A stretch of DNA of 64,000 bases from Bifidobacterium parmae (GTDB lineage: Bacteria > Actinomycetota > Actinomycetes > Actinomycetales > Bifidobacteriaceae), in the NCBI RefSeq assembly GCF_002860365.1, contig NZ_NMWT01000013.1, positions 1-64,000 of the forward strand, in the 5' to 3' direction. The notes below the pieces were generated by a model that was given only the letters and a program-made list of their open reading frames with translations, had not been told where the DNA came from and did no database searches. A program made the translations under genes and the position numbers. Each line of letters opens with the position of its first letter. Within the stretch, counting starts at the first letter, position 1. This document shows, piece by piece, positions 47,291 through 58,324 of the stretch.

Positions 47291-47386
47291 AAGAAAAAGC
47301 GCCGAACCGTGAAAGCGCCTGTCGGCGCAAGGGCCGCTCGCGGCGGCAAAAAATGGAGCCCGGGGCTTAAGCACGGCCCGACGCGG
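47291..47386 (-). ncRNA. Candidate small RNA (~95 nt) with two terminator-like hairpins
   Basis: On the minus strand -10 TATACT (47397-47392), with a possible -35 GTGGCA 16 bp above. The predicted transcript has AGCCCCGGGCT followed by CCATTTTTTG, then a second hairpin GCGCCGA...TCGGCGC (47328-47299) followed by TTTTTCTTT. No coding gene reads toward it on this strand; the nearest genes at 46451-47200 and 47531-48157 are on the plus strand. Family unknown. The rest of 47201-47530 shows no gene. Confidence 0.4.
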
Positions 47387-47518
47387 ATAACAGTATAACC
47401 GTCTCCGTCCCCGTGCCACGCCGCGAACGCGAAATCGGCCATCGCACGACGCCCACGCACATGAGGCCTCGCGGCCATATTCGGGCGATTGCAAGCCCGC
47501 AACCAGGCCGGTAAAAGC

Positions 47519-47524
47519 TACACT
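47519..47524 (+). promoter_or_regulatory. Leaderless -10 element of the CYTH gene
   Basis: TACACT followed by 6 nt and ATG 47531. Confidence 0.5.
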
Positions 47525-47530
47525 GGGGTT

Positions 47531-48157
47531 ATGTCCGAGACTGTGAACGAATTCGAGTTCGAGCGGAGGTTCTTCTGCAGGGAGTTGCCACCCGAATACG
47601 ATGACGGCGATACGCCCGCCCTCATCGTGCAAAGCTATTTCGTCTACGAGGACAATTACGCGTTGCGCGTGCGGTTGAAGACACGGCGCGTGGCGCTCGA
47701 CATGACGCCCGATCTCGACCCGCGCGAGGTGCTCGAAGAGCATTGCGACGATTTCACGCGCGCCTACGTCACCGTTAAGGGCCCGTCCGTGGGCGGCACG
47801 CGCTACGAGGCGGAACGGGAGATCGATACGCGCATCGCCGTCGAACTGGTGCGCCGCGGAGGCAAGCCGATCATCAAGAACCGCTACTCCGTTTGGATCG
47901 CGGAGGACGGCTGGAGCGTGGACGTGTTCGGCGGGGCGAACGCGCCGCTCATCGTCGCCGAAGCGGAACGCGCCACCCCGGTCACGAACCTCACGATCCC
48001 GAAATTCTGCGTCACCGAGATCACCGACCAGCCGCGGTTCAACAACGATGGTCTGGCGGGCCGGCCGTTCGGCGAGTGGAAGGACGATTTCGAACGCGAA
48101 CTCGCCGCCACCGGCCCCCAATTCCAACAGTTCTTCGGCAAGAACAAGATGGAGTGA
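47531..48157 (+). CDS. CYTH-domain protein (inorganic triphosphatase-like)
   Basis: 208 aa. The CYTH signature EFEFERRFFCRELP replaces the usual EIERKF, followed by tunnel-lining charged residues: YALRVRLKTRR, AYVTVKGPSVGGTRYEAERE, IIKNRYSVWI and VDVFGG, APLIVAEAE. These triphosphate tunnel proteins hydrolyse inorganic triphosphate or act on ThTP/cAMP-like substrates. The ExExK start is modified to EFEFER, so activity needs testing. Converges with the CnoX-like gene with 1 bp between stops. Confidence 0.8.
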   Translation: MSETVNEFEFERRFFCRELPPEYDDGDTPALIVQSYFVYEDNYALRVRLKTRRVALDMTPDLDPREVLEEHCDDFTRAYVTVKGPSVGGTRYEAEREIDTRIAVELVRRGGKPIIKNRYSVWIAEDGWSVDVFGGANAPLIVAEAERATPVTNLTIPKFCVTEITDQPRFNNDGLAGRPFGEWKDDFERELAATGPQFQQFFGKNKME

Positions 48158-48158
48158 A

Positions 48159-49139
48159 TCAGTACATGAGCGTGGCGAGGCGACGGCGGGCGGCCTTGAG
48201 GCGCGCGTCGGTCGGCTCGGGAATCGCGAAGTATTCGAGCAGACGCTTGCGCACCGGCTCGATGTCGGCCTTGTGACCGGCGGCCACGAAGTCGAGCAGA
48301 CGGTCGAACGCATCCTGGATCTGTCCGCCGATCATGTCGATGTCGGCGACGGCGAGCTGCGCCTCCACGTCATCCGGCGCGGCCGCCGCGGCTGCGCGCA
48401 CCTCGCGCACGTCGGCGTCGGCCGAACGGGCGAGCAGCAGCGCCTTGGCGCGTTCGCGCGCGGCGAGCGCATCGTTCGGATCGGATTCAAGCACCCTGCC
48501 GTATGCGGCGGCGGCGCCCGCATAGTCGCCGGCCTGCGCCAGCTGATGCGCCTCCTGATGCTCCGGCGGCACGACGGCGGCCGCCGCGGCGCCGGCACCG
48601 TCCGTGCCGGCGGCTCCCGCGCCGTCCGAGGACGGATCGCCCGAGTACGGCGCGGTGCCGGTCACACCGGCCTGCTGCGCCATCGCGACGATCTTCGGCA
48701 GCACCTGCTCCTTAATCTGGGTGAGCTCGTCGTCGGAGGGCAGGCCCTGCAGCAGCGGCATCGGACGGCCGCCGATCAGGGCGAACAGGGCGGGCGCGCC
48801 CTGCACCTGCAGCGCCTGGGCGATCGACGGGTTCTCGTTGATGTCGATGCGGGAGAGCTGGATCTGGCCGTTCATCGCGTTCACCGCGTCGGCGAGCGCA
48901 CGCGCCATCGGGAAGAGACGGTCGTCGGTGGGAATCCACAGGAGCAGCAGGATCGGGAACGTGGCGGAGGTCTGCACCATCGCCTGGAACGTACCTTCGG
49001 TCGTGTCGATCACGTAGCCGCCGGCCGCGGGCGCGCCGCCCGCCTGTCCGGGCTCGGCCTTCACCTGATGCGCGAGCGCCTCGAGATCGACGGCCCCCGC
49101 CAGCGAGACCCCGGGATTGAACTTCGGCTGATCGGCCAT
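48159..49139 (-). CDS. Thioredoxin-fold/TPR protein (CnoX/YbbN-like), no redox cysteines
   Basis: 326 aa. Residues ~40-150 are a thioredoxin fold (TFPILLLLWIPTDDRLFPMARALADAV, LSRIDINENPSIAQALQVQGAPALFALIGG), but the CxxC is replaced by TDDR, so it is not a redox enzyme. Residues ~205-326 are TPR-like helices (HQEAHQLAQAGDYAGAAAAYGRVLES). Bacterial CnoX acts as a co-chaperone that transfers substrates to GroEL/DnaK. Start at 49139 with GGAGG 7 nt upstream. Confidence 0.85.
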   Translation of the reverse strand: MADQPKFNPGVSLAGAVDLEALAHQVKAEPGQAGGAPAAGGYVIDTTEGTFQAMVQTSATFPILLLLWIPTDDRLFPMARALADAVNAMNGQIQLSRIDINENPSIAQALQVQGAPALFALIGGRPMPLLQGLPSDDELTQIKEQVLPKIVAMAQQAGVTGTAPYSGDPSSDGAGAAGTDGAGAAAAAVVPPEHQEAHQLAQAGDYAGAAAAYGRVLESDPNDALAARERAKALLLARSADADVREVRAAAAAAPDDVEAQLAVADIDMIGGQIQDAFDRLLDFVAAGHKADIEPVRKRLLEYFAIPEPTDARLKAARRRLATLMY

Positions 49140-49185
49140 GCCACGCCTCCAATGTGATTGTGCAACGTCATTCCAACATACAAAA

Positions 49186-49215
49186 GATGCCGTCACTCAT
49201 CTTAGTGACGGCATC
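49186..49215 (-). terminator. Terminator of the lipoprotein operon
   Basis: GATGCCGTCACT-6-nt loop-AGTGACGGCATC with TTTTG on the minus strand, ~22 bp after the lipoprotein stop. Confidence 0.8.
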
Positions 49216-49237
49216 CCCGATTCGCCTACAGCGTTCC

Positions 49238-50257
49238 CTACAGCGCTTCGACCTTGACCGGCTGGCGTTCGGCGCCGACGGCGGTGATCTTCGCGGCGGC
49301 GCCGGTGGATCCGGCCGGCGGGATGTACATGGCGATCACGTTCACGTAGGTGACCTTCATCGTGCTCGTGGCCTTGCCGTCGCCGAACAGCGCCTTCTCG
49401 GCGTCGGAGGCGGGAAGCGATTCGCGTCCCTCGCCCGCCTGCCGCGTCCATGTGGAGTCGATGCGCGCGACGACCAGGTCGCCGCCATCCGTGGACCGCA
49501 TGATCTTCAGCTGGTCCTTGGCGACGGTGAACTCCTGCTCCTGCGTGCCCTTGTTCGCCTCCATGCCCTGCTGCACGGTCGCGTCCAGCTTCTGGAGGTC
49601 GGAGCGGAACAGGTCGTCGGCGAACTTGTCCTTGTACTTGCTGGAGTCACCATTGTTGAGCAGGTCGGCGTACCAGGCCACCGCGTCCGCCGGCGTGGCG
49701 ACGAGCTTCGCATCCTTCGCGGTGCCCATCTCGGTGCCGAGCTTCGGCACTTCGAACTTCGGCAGCTTCGCACCCTGGAACAGTCGGGCCACGCCCCACA
49801 GCTTGTAGTTCTGGCGGGCGGAATCCTGCGTCATGACGAGCAGTCGCTTCGACTGCTGGTCCTCGGTGGTCGTGGTGATCGTGAACACGGTACGCGGCCA
49901 ACCGTCGTCGACGGGGATGACGGTCTGCGTGATGTCGCGCGGAATCGCCGCCTTCGCGTCGAGCGTGCCGGTGGCCTGCGCGATGGCGAGCTCGCTGGCC
50001 CGCACTTCGAGCTGCGGTCCGGTCAACCGCGCGTCGAGGCCGTCGGTGCTTTTCGACTGGTTCGCCGCGTCGATCAGGTCGAGGATCTGTCCGCGGATCT
50101 TCTTCTCCTGCGCGACGGTCAGGTCGGGCGTGCGGTCCGCGGATTCCGCGGTCGAGGTCTTCGGCACCTGGCCTTCGCACGCGGCGAGGGAGACGAGCAT
50201 GCCGGCGGACAGGACGAGCGCCGTAAGTTTCGCGGCGATGGTTCCCCTACGTGTCAT
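49238..50257 (-). CDS. Putative lipoprotein, unknown function
   Basis: 339 aa. Lipoprotein signal (KLTALVLSAGMLVSLAAC) followed by a mixed helix/strand exported domain with AAIPRDITQTVIPVDDGWPR and VTYVNVIAMYIPPAGS. No known domain recognised. ATG 50257 overlaps the stop of the upstream membrane-protein gene (ATGA) and has GGAGGA, so the two are one operon and may form a complex at the membrane. Confidence 0.75.
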   Translation of the reverse strand: MTRRGTIAAKLTALVLSAGMLVSLAACEGQVPKTSTAESADRTPDLTVAQEKKIRGQILDLIDAANQSKSTDGLDARLTGPQLEVRASELAIAQATGTLDAKAAIPRDITQTVIPVDDGWPRTVFTITTTTEDQQSKRLLVMTQDSARQNYKLWGVARLFQGAKLPKFEVPKLGTEMGTAKDAKLVATPADAVAWYADLLNNGDSSKYKDKFADDLFRSDLQKLDATVQQGMEANKGTQEQEFTVAKDQLKIMRSTDGGDLVVARIDSTWTRQAGEGRESLPASDAEKALFGDGKATSTMKVTYVNVIAMYIPPAGSTGAAAKITAVGAERQPVKVEAL

Positions 50258-51441
50258 CGGTCCTCCTCGTTCGTATCGTTCGTGGTTCCGTCGACGGCGG
50301 TCGTGTCGCCGTCGCCGACCTCCTGCGCGAGACGCGCGAAATACGCCTGCAGTTCGTCCGGTGAGATCACGGACGTCGCCTCGTCGTTGACGTTCGTCTG
50401 CGGTGTCGCGGCCGGTTCCGGCGCGACGGCCGCGCCGGCGGCGCCAGTCGCGCCCGCGGCGTCGGCGACGAGATTGCGCGACGACGGGTCGACGACGACC
50501 GGCGACTCCACCTTGATCGGCTCCATCGTGCCCGTATCCGTGCCGACGGCGTGGCGACGGCGACGACCGCGCCCACCGCGCTTCGACTTCGGCTCGTAGC
50601 TCGGGCTGATGCCGAAGCTGCCGGCGACGGCGGCGCCGAACGACACCTCCTCCTCGGGTTCGACCGGAGCGCTTTCGACGTGGCGCTTGCGACGCTTGTG
50701 CGGCGGCATCGCGAAGACGGTGGCGGTGAACACGGCGAGCACGACGAGCAGTCCGCCGACGAAGTACAACGGCGTCGCATAGTCGGGCAGCGTCTGGCGC
50801 GTCCACGTGAACGACACGTCGGCGGCGCCGCTCTTCTCGCCGAGGTCGACGATCGCGACGTCGGTCGACGTGCGCGACGTCGCCTTCATCGCGACCTCGC
50901 CCTTGCCGCATTTGACGGAACGCCACATGTCGGAGTCCTTGAACGCGACATCCGCGGACGCTCCGGCGGCGTCGGACGAATCACCGGAGGCGGCGCCAGA
51001 AGCGCCCTCGTCCTGGCCGCCGGACGCCTTCTGCGTCGACAGCGTCGACCAGTCGGACAGTCCGGTCAGCCGCGTGTACGACGAACCGGACAGCCAGCCG
51101 GACGCATCCTTCGACGACGTGACGGCGATGCACACGTCACCACTGCCGCCCGCGTCCACGTTCATCTCCACGGTGCTGTCGACCAGCCCCAACACGTTCG
51201 GGTCGGTGACGAGGTAGCGCGAGCCGTTCACCTTCGCATCGGCGGTGATGATGCGGCTCGGCTGCCAGATCGTGGCGTTCAGCACGCCGACGACGATCGC
51301 CGCGACGGCCAGCAGGCCGACGAGCGGCGTGACGACACCGCGCATGATTGTGGCGCGGCGACGGTCGCGCGGGCTACGGCCGCCGTTGCCGCCGGCACCG
51401 TCCGCGCGCTCGCTTTCGTTCTTGGATTCCTCAACACTCAT
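50254..51441 (-). CDS. Bitopic membrane protein, unknown function
   Basis: 395 aa. Two hydrophobic helices: GVVTPLVGLLAVAAIVVGVLNATIW near residue 40 and ATPLYFVGGLLVVLAVFTATVFAM near 235, with an exported ~190-aa domain between them (Cys in VCIAVTSSKDASG and SVKCGKGEVAMKA, a possible disulfide). The cytoplasmic tail is long and basic/acidic (RGGRGRRRRH) with an Ala/Thr-rich end. Organisation resembles hypothetical actinobacterial envelope proteins. Start at 51441; the TAGAAT hexamer ten bases upstream suggests a near-leaderless mRNA, divergent from the FKBP gene. Confidence 0.7.
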   Translation of the reverse strand: MSVEESKNESERADGAGGNGGRSPRDRRRATIMRGVVTPLVGLLAVAAIVVGVLNATIWQPSRIITADAKVNGSRYLVTDPNVLGLVDSTVEMNVDAGGSGDVCIAVTSSKDASGWLSGSSYTRLTGLSDWSTLSTQKASGGQDEGASGAASGDSSDAAGASADVAFKDSDMWRSVKCGKGEVAMKATSRTSTDVAIVDLGEKSGAADVSFTWTRQTLPDYATPLYFVGGLLVVLAVFTATVFAMPPHKRRKRHVESAPVEPEEEVSFGAAVAGSFGISPSYEPKSKRGGRGRRRRHAVGTDTGTMEPIKVESPVVVDPSSRNLVADAAGATGAAGAAVAPEPAATPQTNVNDEATSVISPDELQAYFARLAQEVGDGDTTAVDGTTNDTNEEDR

Positions 51442-51523
51442 AATGACCACCATTCTACAATCCGGGCCTGAAAGCCCGGTGGGAGCGGCGGCAAAATCGC
51501 GGTTGGCGGCTAGGGTGGTGCCC
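51442..51523. promoter_or_regulatory. 82-bp divergent promoter of the membrane-protein and FKBP genes
   Basis: Plus strand: TAGGGT (51511-51516) 7 nt before ATG 51524, leaderless. Minus strand: TAGAAT about 10 nt before the ATG at 51441. Confidence 0.5.
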
Positions 51524-52510
51524 ATGCGCAACACTTCCCATTCCGTTATCCGCACCGCACTGGCCGCCGTCTGCTCGCTGGCCATGTGCGCGACGCTCGC
51601 CGCATGCGGCGGCTCGAACTCCGACGCGAAGGACTCCTCGAAGTCCTCCGATTCCTCCAGCTCCTCGTCGACGAAGATGGACCAGATCGCGGGCGTGACC
51701 GCGACCGGCGACCTCGGCTCGAAGCCGACCCTCAAGTTCAAGACGCCGATGACCGTGCAGAACAACACGTATGCGGTCGTGCAGCAGGGCAACGGCGAAA
51801 CCATCGAGAAGGGCGACCGCGTGTGCGCCCAGGGCATCGCGGTCAACGCGAAGGACGGCTCCGAGCTGATGAGCTCGTGGGAGAAGAACACGCCCGACTG
51901 CTCGATCCAGCTGTCCGACTCGAACCTCAAGCAGATTCCGCCGTACACGAAGATGGTGGGTCTGAAGCTCAACTCGACGATCGTGTTCGGCGTCAACGAC
52001 TCGAACAGCTCCGGCACGTCCTACCTGCTCGCCTACACGCTCGTCTCCCGCTCCAAGGACCTGACCAAGGCCACCGGCGACGTCGTGACCGACGTGCCCG
52101 CGAACCTGCCGAAGGTGACGCGTGCGAAGAACGGCAAGCCGTCCATCGACATGAACGGTCAGGGGTCGACGGACCAGCTCATCGTGCAGACGCTCGTCAA
52201 GGGCAAGGGCAAGGAGCTTACTGAGAACAACACCGCCGTGGTCAAGTACACGGGCTGGCTGACCGACGGCACGCAGTTCGACTCCTCGTGGACGAAGAAC
52301 ACGACGCTCGACGCGGACCTGTACAGCGATTCGACGAACGGCCAGCATCAGGTGATCACCGGCTGGCAGGAGGGCCTGCGCGGCCAGACCGTCGGCTCGC
52401 AGGTGCTGCTCATCATCCCGCCGGACAAGGCGTACGGTTCGACCGCCCAGGGTTCGATCCCGGCGAATTCGACCCTCGTCTTCGTCATCGACATCCTCGG
52501 CGCCTACTGA
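51524..52510 (+). CDS. FKBP-type peptidyl-prolyl isomerase lipoprotein
   Basis: 328 aa. Lipoprotein signal (AAVCSLAMCATLAAC), a Ser-rich linker with Lys-Ser repeats, an unknown ~130-aa middle domain, and a C-terminal FKBP domain (NNTAVVKYTGWLTDGTQFDSSW, VITGWQEGLRGQTVGSQVLLIIPPDKAYGS, STLVFVIDILGAY). It should assist folding of exported proteins at the outer face of the membrane. The FKBP fold comes last and holds the active pocket residues Tyr and Asp in the expected motifs. A clean terminator follows. Confidence 0.9.
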   Translation: MRNTSHSVIRTALAAVCSLAMCATLAACGGSNSDAKDSSKSSDSSSSSSTKMDQIAGVTATGDLGSKPTLKFKTPMTVQNNTYAVVQQGNGETIEKGDRVCAQGIAVNAKDGSELMSSWEKNTPDCSIQLSDSNLKQIPPYTKMVGLKLNSTIVFGVNDSNSSGTSYLLAYTLVSRSKDLTKATGDVVTDVPANLPKVTRAKNGKPSIDMNGQGSTDQLIVQTLVKGKGKELTENNTAVVKYTGWLTDGTQFDSSWTKNTTLDADLYSDSTNGQHQVITGWQEGLRGQTVGSQVLLIIPPDKAYGSTAQGSIPANSTLVFVIDILGAY

Positions 52511-52528
52511 TCGGCGGATAACAAGTCA

Positions 52529-52555
52529 CGAAGCCCCCTCACAGAGGGGGCTTCG
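52529..52555 (+). terminator. Terminator of the FKBP gene
   Basis: CGAAGCCCCCTC-ACA-GAGGGGGCTTCG, perfect 12-bp stem. Confidence 0.75.
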
Positions 52556-52662
52556 CATTGTGGCCGCTTCGTGACGCGCGCGGCCATAATGCGCACCGAA
52601 GGAAGGCGTGCGAAGGCACGTCGACCGGGGAGCAACGCCGCCGACACGCCATCACGGCATGG

Positions 52663-53499
52663 TCAGAACAGTCGTAGCGAGTCGTCCTCGGTTCCCTTCA
52701 TCTCCTCGTAGTCGAGGATCAGGCAGCGGAAGCCGCGGTCCTCGGCGAGGACGCGTGCCTGCGGGGTGATGGTCTGCGCGGCGAAGATGCCGTGCACGGG
52801 GGCGAGCAGCGGGTCGCGGTTCAGCAGTTCGCAGTAGCGGGTGAGCTGTTCGACGCCGTCGATGCCGCCGTGGCGTTTGATTTCGATGGCGACGTGCTCG
52901 CCGTCCGCGTTCAACGCCATGATGTCGACCGGACCGATGGCGGTCGGGTATTCGCGGCGCACGAGTTTCGCGCCTTCGCCGATGCGGTGGATCTGTTCGG
53001 CGAGATACTGCTGCAGGTGGTCTTCGACGCCGTCCTTGACGAGACCGGGGTCGACGCCCAGATCGTAGCTTTCGTCCGAATACACGTGGTACAGCGTGAC
53101 TTCCAGAATGTCCGACGACTTGTCGGCCGTGACGCGCAGCACCTTCTGCGGCACGGGTCCGTCGTGCTCTTCGCCCGCGGTATCGTCGGCTCTCCCCGCA
53201 GTATCGCCGTCATCCCCCGCGATGTCACCGCCCGTCATCTCGGATGCCGTGACCCCGCCCGTTCCCGTAACGAATTCGTCAACGTCGCTTTCCTTCGCAT
53301 CCGTCTCCCCTGTCTTCGGGACGATCTCACGGATCGTGCAGGGGGCGCTCATCCAGTTCAACGGCTTGTACGAGCCGAGTTCGGAGAAGATCAGCAGGCT
53401 GTTGTCCGCCTTGATGAGCAGGACGCGCCTGGCGAACGGCAGAGATGCGTTGAGTCGTCCGGAGTATTCCGCCGAGCAATCGGCCACAAGAATGCGCAT
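52663..53499 (-). CDS. nucS: Mismatch-specific endonuclease NucS
   Basis: 278 aa. N-terminal DNA-binding half (VADCSAEYSGRLNASLPFARR), C-terminal RecB-like nuclease with GPVDIMALNADGEHVAIEIKRHGG: Asp, Glu and the IEIK Lys of the active site. EndoMS/NucS cuts both strands at mismatches and replaces MutS/MutL in actinobacteria. The linker has an unusual ~45-aa acidic insert (residues ~65-110, DDGDTAGRADDTAGEE). Leaderless start: TACAGT 8 nt before ATG 53499. Confidence 0.92.
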   Translation of the reverse strand: MRILVADCSAEYSGRLNASLPFARRVLLIKADNSLLIFSELGSYKPLNWMSAPCTIREIVPKTGETDAKESDVDEFVTGTGGVTASEMTGGDIAGDDGDTAGRADDTAGEEHDGPVPQKVLRVTADKSSDILEVTLYHVYSDESYDLGVDPGLVKDGVEDHLQQYLAEQIHRIGEGAKLVRREYPTAIGPVDIMALNADGEHVAIEIKRHGGIDGVEQLTRYCELLNRDPLLAPVHGIFAAQTITPQARVLAEDRGFRCLILDYEEMKGTEDDSLRLF

Positions 53500-53507
53500 A
53501 ACGGCTC

Positions 53508-53513
53508 ACTGTA
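53508..53513 (-). promoter_or_regulatory. Leaderless -10 element of nucS
   Basis: TACAGT on the minus strand, 8 nt before ATG 53499. Confidence 0.45.
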
Positions 53514-53602
53514 CCGCATCCTCCCCACTCCGTCACTCCCGTCACATCGCATCCCCGTCGCATCCGTCGTATCCCGATTCCTAGCCGGTGCTCCCCATCG
53601 GC

Positions 53603-53770
53603 GCAAGAAAACCCGGAACTGTGGGGCTTCACCCGGGAATCCTTGCACTCACCGATTCTCAGCGCAATCATTCCCGGAAAACAACCGCATCGTCCGGGAT
53701 ACGTTGCGCTGAGAGACCGTCAGCGCAAGGAATCCCGGACGACAAGGATTATTCCCGGGATTTCTCGCGC
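53603..53770. repeat. Array of three related long stem-loops
   Basis: SL1 53603-53646, SL2 53657-53714 (TCTCAGCGCAA paired with TTGCGCTGAGA) and SL3 53723-53770 (15 of 16 pairs, from GCGCAAGGAATCCCGG). Each reuses GCAAG or GCGCAA next to TCCCGG, so the three are copies of one inverted-repeat unit. Orientation is undetermined. They lie in the gap between nucS and the ATP synthase operon. Confidence 0.75.
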
Positions 53771-53802
53771 CGAGTCGGAACACGAAAAGGCCGACAAACG
53801 AA

Positions 53803-53830
53803 AAGCCCCCTCACGTGGGTGAGGGGGCTT
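53803..53830 (-). terminator. Terminator of the atp operon
   Basis: AAGCCCCCTCAC-GTGG-GTGAGGGGGCTT-type stem; the minus strand ends TTTTCGTTTG. Confidence 0.8.
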
Positions 53831-53874
53831 GGCGCCGCCACCGCCGAATCAGCGGAGGCGAATGATCTCCGAAA

Positions 53875-54170
53875 TCACTGCTCGGGACCGGAGTACTGCA
53901 CGTCGTGGCCGCGTTCGACCGCGACGGTCAGCTTGTTCGAGTCGAAGGAGATGAATCCGTCGGTCACCTCGAACGTGTGACGGGCATCGTCGGGCTCGAC
54001 CACAGTGAGCGTACCCTGCTTGATGACCGTGAGCACCGGCTCATGGTTCGGCAGGATGCCCATGCCGCCTTCGGAGGCGGGGATGGTCACGCTTTTCGCC
54101 TCGCCGTGCCACACGGGGTGGTCGGCCGCGACGATGTTCACCTTCATCGTGGTCTTTTCCGATCCTGCCA

Positions 54171-54171
<1 letters not shown>
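53875..54171 (-). CDS. atpC: ATP synthase epsilon subunit (short form)
   Basis: 98 aa. Beta-sandwich domain intact (VNIVAADHPVWHGEAKSVTIP, GGMGILPNHEPVLTVI, VTDGFISFDSNKLTVAV), but the C-terminal helical hairpin of the usual ~135-aa subunit is absent, so the inhibitory or ATP-sensing function is probably lost. Shares one base with the atpD stop (TGATG). Confidence 0.92.
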
Positions 54172-55667
<1,496 letters not shown>

Positions 55668-56588
55668 CTACTCTTCCTTTGTATTCAGCGCGTCGGCGCT
55701 GCCGATGATCTCGGTAAGTTCCTGCGTGATCGAGGCCTGGCGCGAGGCGTTGAGCTTGCGCGTGAGGTCGTCGATCAGATTGCGTGCGTTGTCCGTGGCC
55801 GTGTGCATGGCGTTCTGGCGGCTCGCCGTCTCGGAGGCGGCGGCGGTCAGCAGGCACTCGTGGATGCGGGACTGGATGTACTTCGGCAGAATCGCATCCA
55901 GCACCTCGTCCAGGCTCGGCTCGAAGGCGTACAGCGGCGAGACGTCGTCCGAATCGGAGGACTCCTCCTCGGACGCGCGCGCCGTCGGCGCGCCCACGAT
56001 CTCGACGGGCAGCACGCGCAGCACGCGCACCTTCTGGACCACCATGTTGATGAACTCGGTGTAGACGATGTAGAGTTCGGAGACTCCGCCCTGGTCCGCC
56101 GGCTTCATATAGGCGTCCATCAGGGCGTTGGAGATCGTCTCAGCGATTTCCACGCCGGGCTGGTCGGTGTCGCCCTCCCATGTGGCCGCGACGTCGCGGT
56201 TGCGGTACTTGTAGTACGTCGAACCGCGACGCCCGTACACGAACAGCTCCGGCTTCTTGCCGGCATCCTCGAGACGAGCCAGCAGCGACTCGGTCTCGCG
56301 GATGATCGAAGAGGTGTACGGGCCGGCCATGCCACGATCCGAGGTGAGGGCGAGAACGGCCACGCGCGGGTTGTTCTCGTCCTTCACCGCGATCGGATGC
56401 GTGATATGGGTGTGTGCCACCAACGCTTGCACGGCATCGAAAATCGCATCGGTGTACGGCTTCGCGTTCAAGGCGACGTCACGGGCCTTGGCGATGTGCG
56501 AAGACGCGATCATCTCCTGGGCGTTGAAGATCTTCTCCAACGACTCGGTGGAGTGGATGCGTGATTTCAATGCGAGTTGCGAGCCCAT
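55668..56588 (-). CDS. atpG: ATP synthase gamma subunit
   Basis: 306 aa. Central shaft: SQLALKSRIHSTESLEKIFNAQEMIASS at the N-terminus and TRKLNASRQASITQELTEIIGSADAL at the C-terminus. A ~15-aa acidic loop (SEEESSDSDD) lies near residue 205 and is not part of the E. coli form. The start is 3 bp after the atpA stop. Confidence 0.96.
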   Translation of the reverse strand: MGSQLALKSRIHSTESLEKIFNAQEMIASSHIAKARDVALNAKPYTDAIFDAVQALVAHTHITHPIAVKDENNPRVAVLALTSDRGMAGPYTSSIIRETESLLARLEDAGKKPELFVYGRRGSTYYKYRNRDVAATWEGDTDQPGVEIAETISNALMDAYMKPADQGGVSELYIVYTEFINMVVQKVRVLRVLPVEIVGAPTARASEEESSDSDDVSPLYAFEPSLDEVLDAILPKYIQSRIHECLLTAAASETASRQNAMHTATDNARNLIDDLTRKLNASRQASITQELTEIIGSADALNTKEE

Positions 56589-56591
56589 GGC

Positions 56592-58220
<1,629 letters not shown>

Positions 58221-58324
58221 GATCACTCCTTCATTTGGTTCATTGTTCAGTGCAAGTCTTTGCTTGTGTGTTCAGCCGCGCGGCGCTTGCGGAGGGGATT
58301 CCCTCCCCGGCGCGCACGGGCCTG

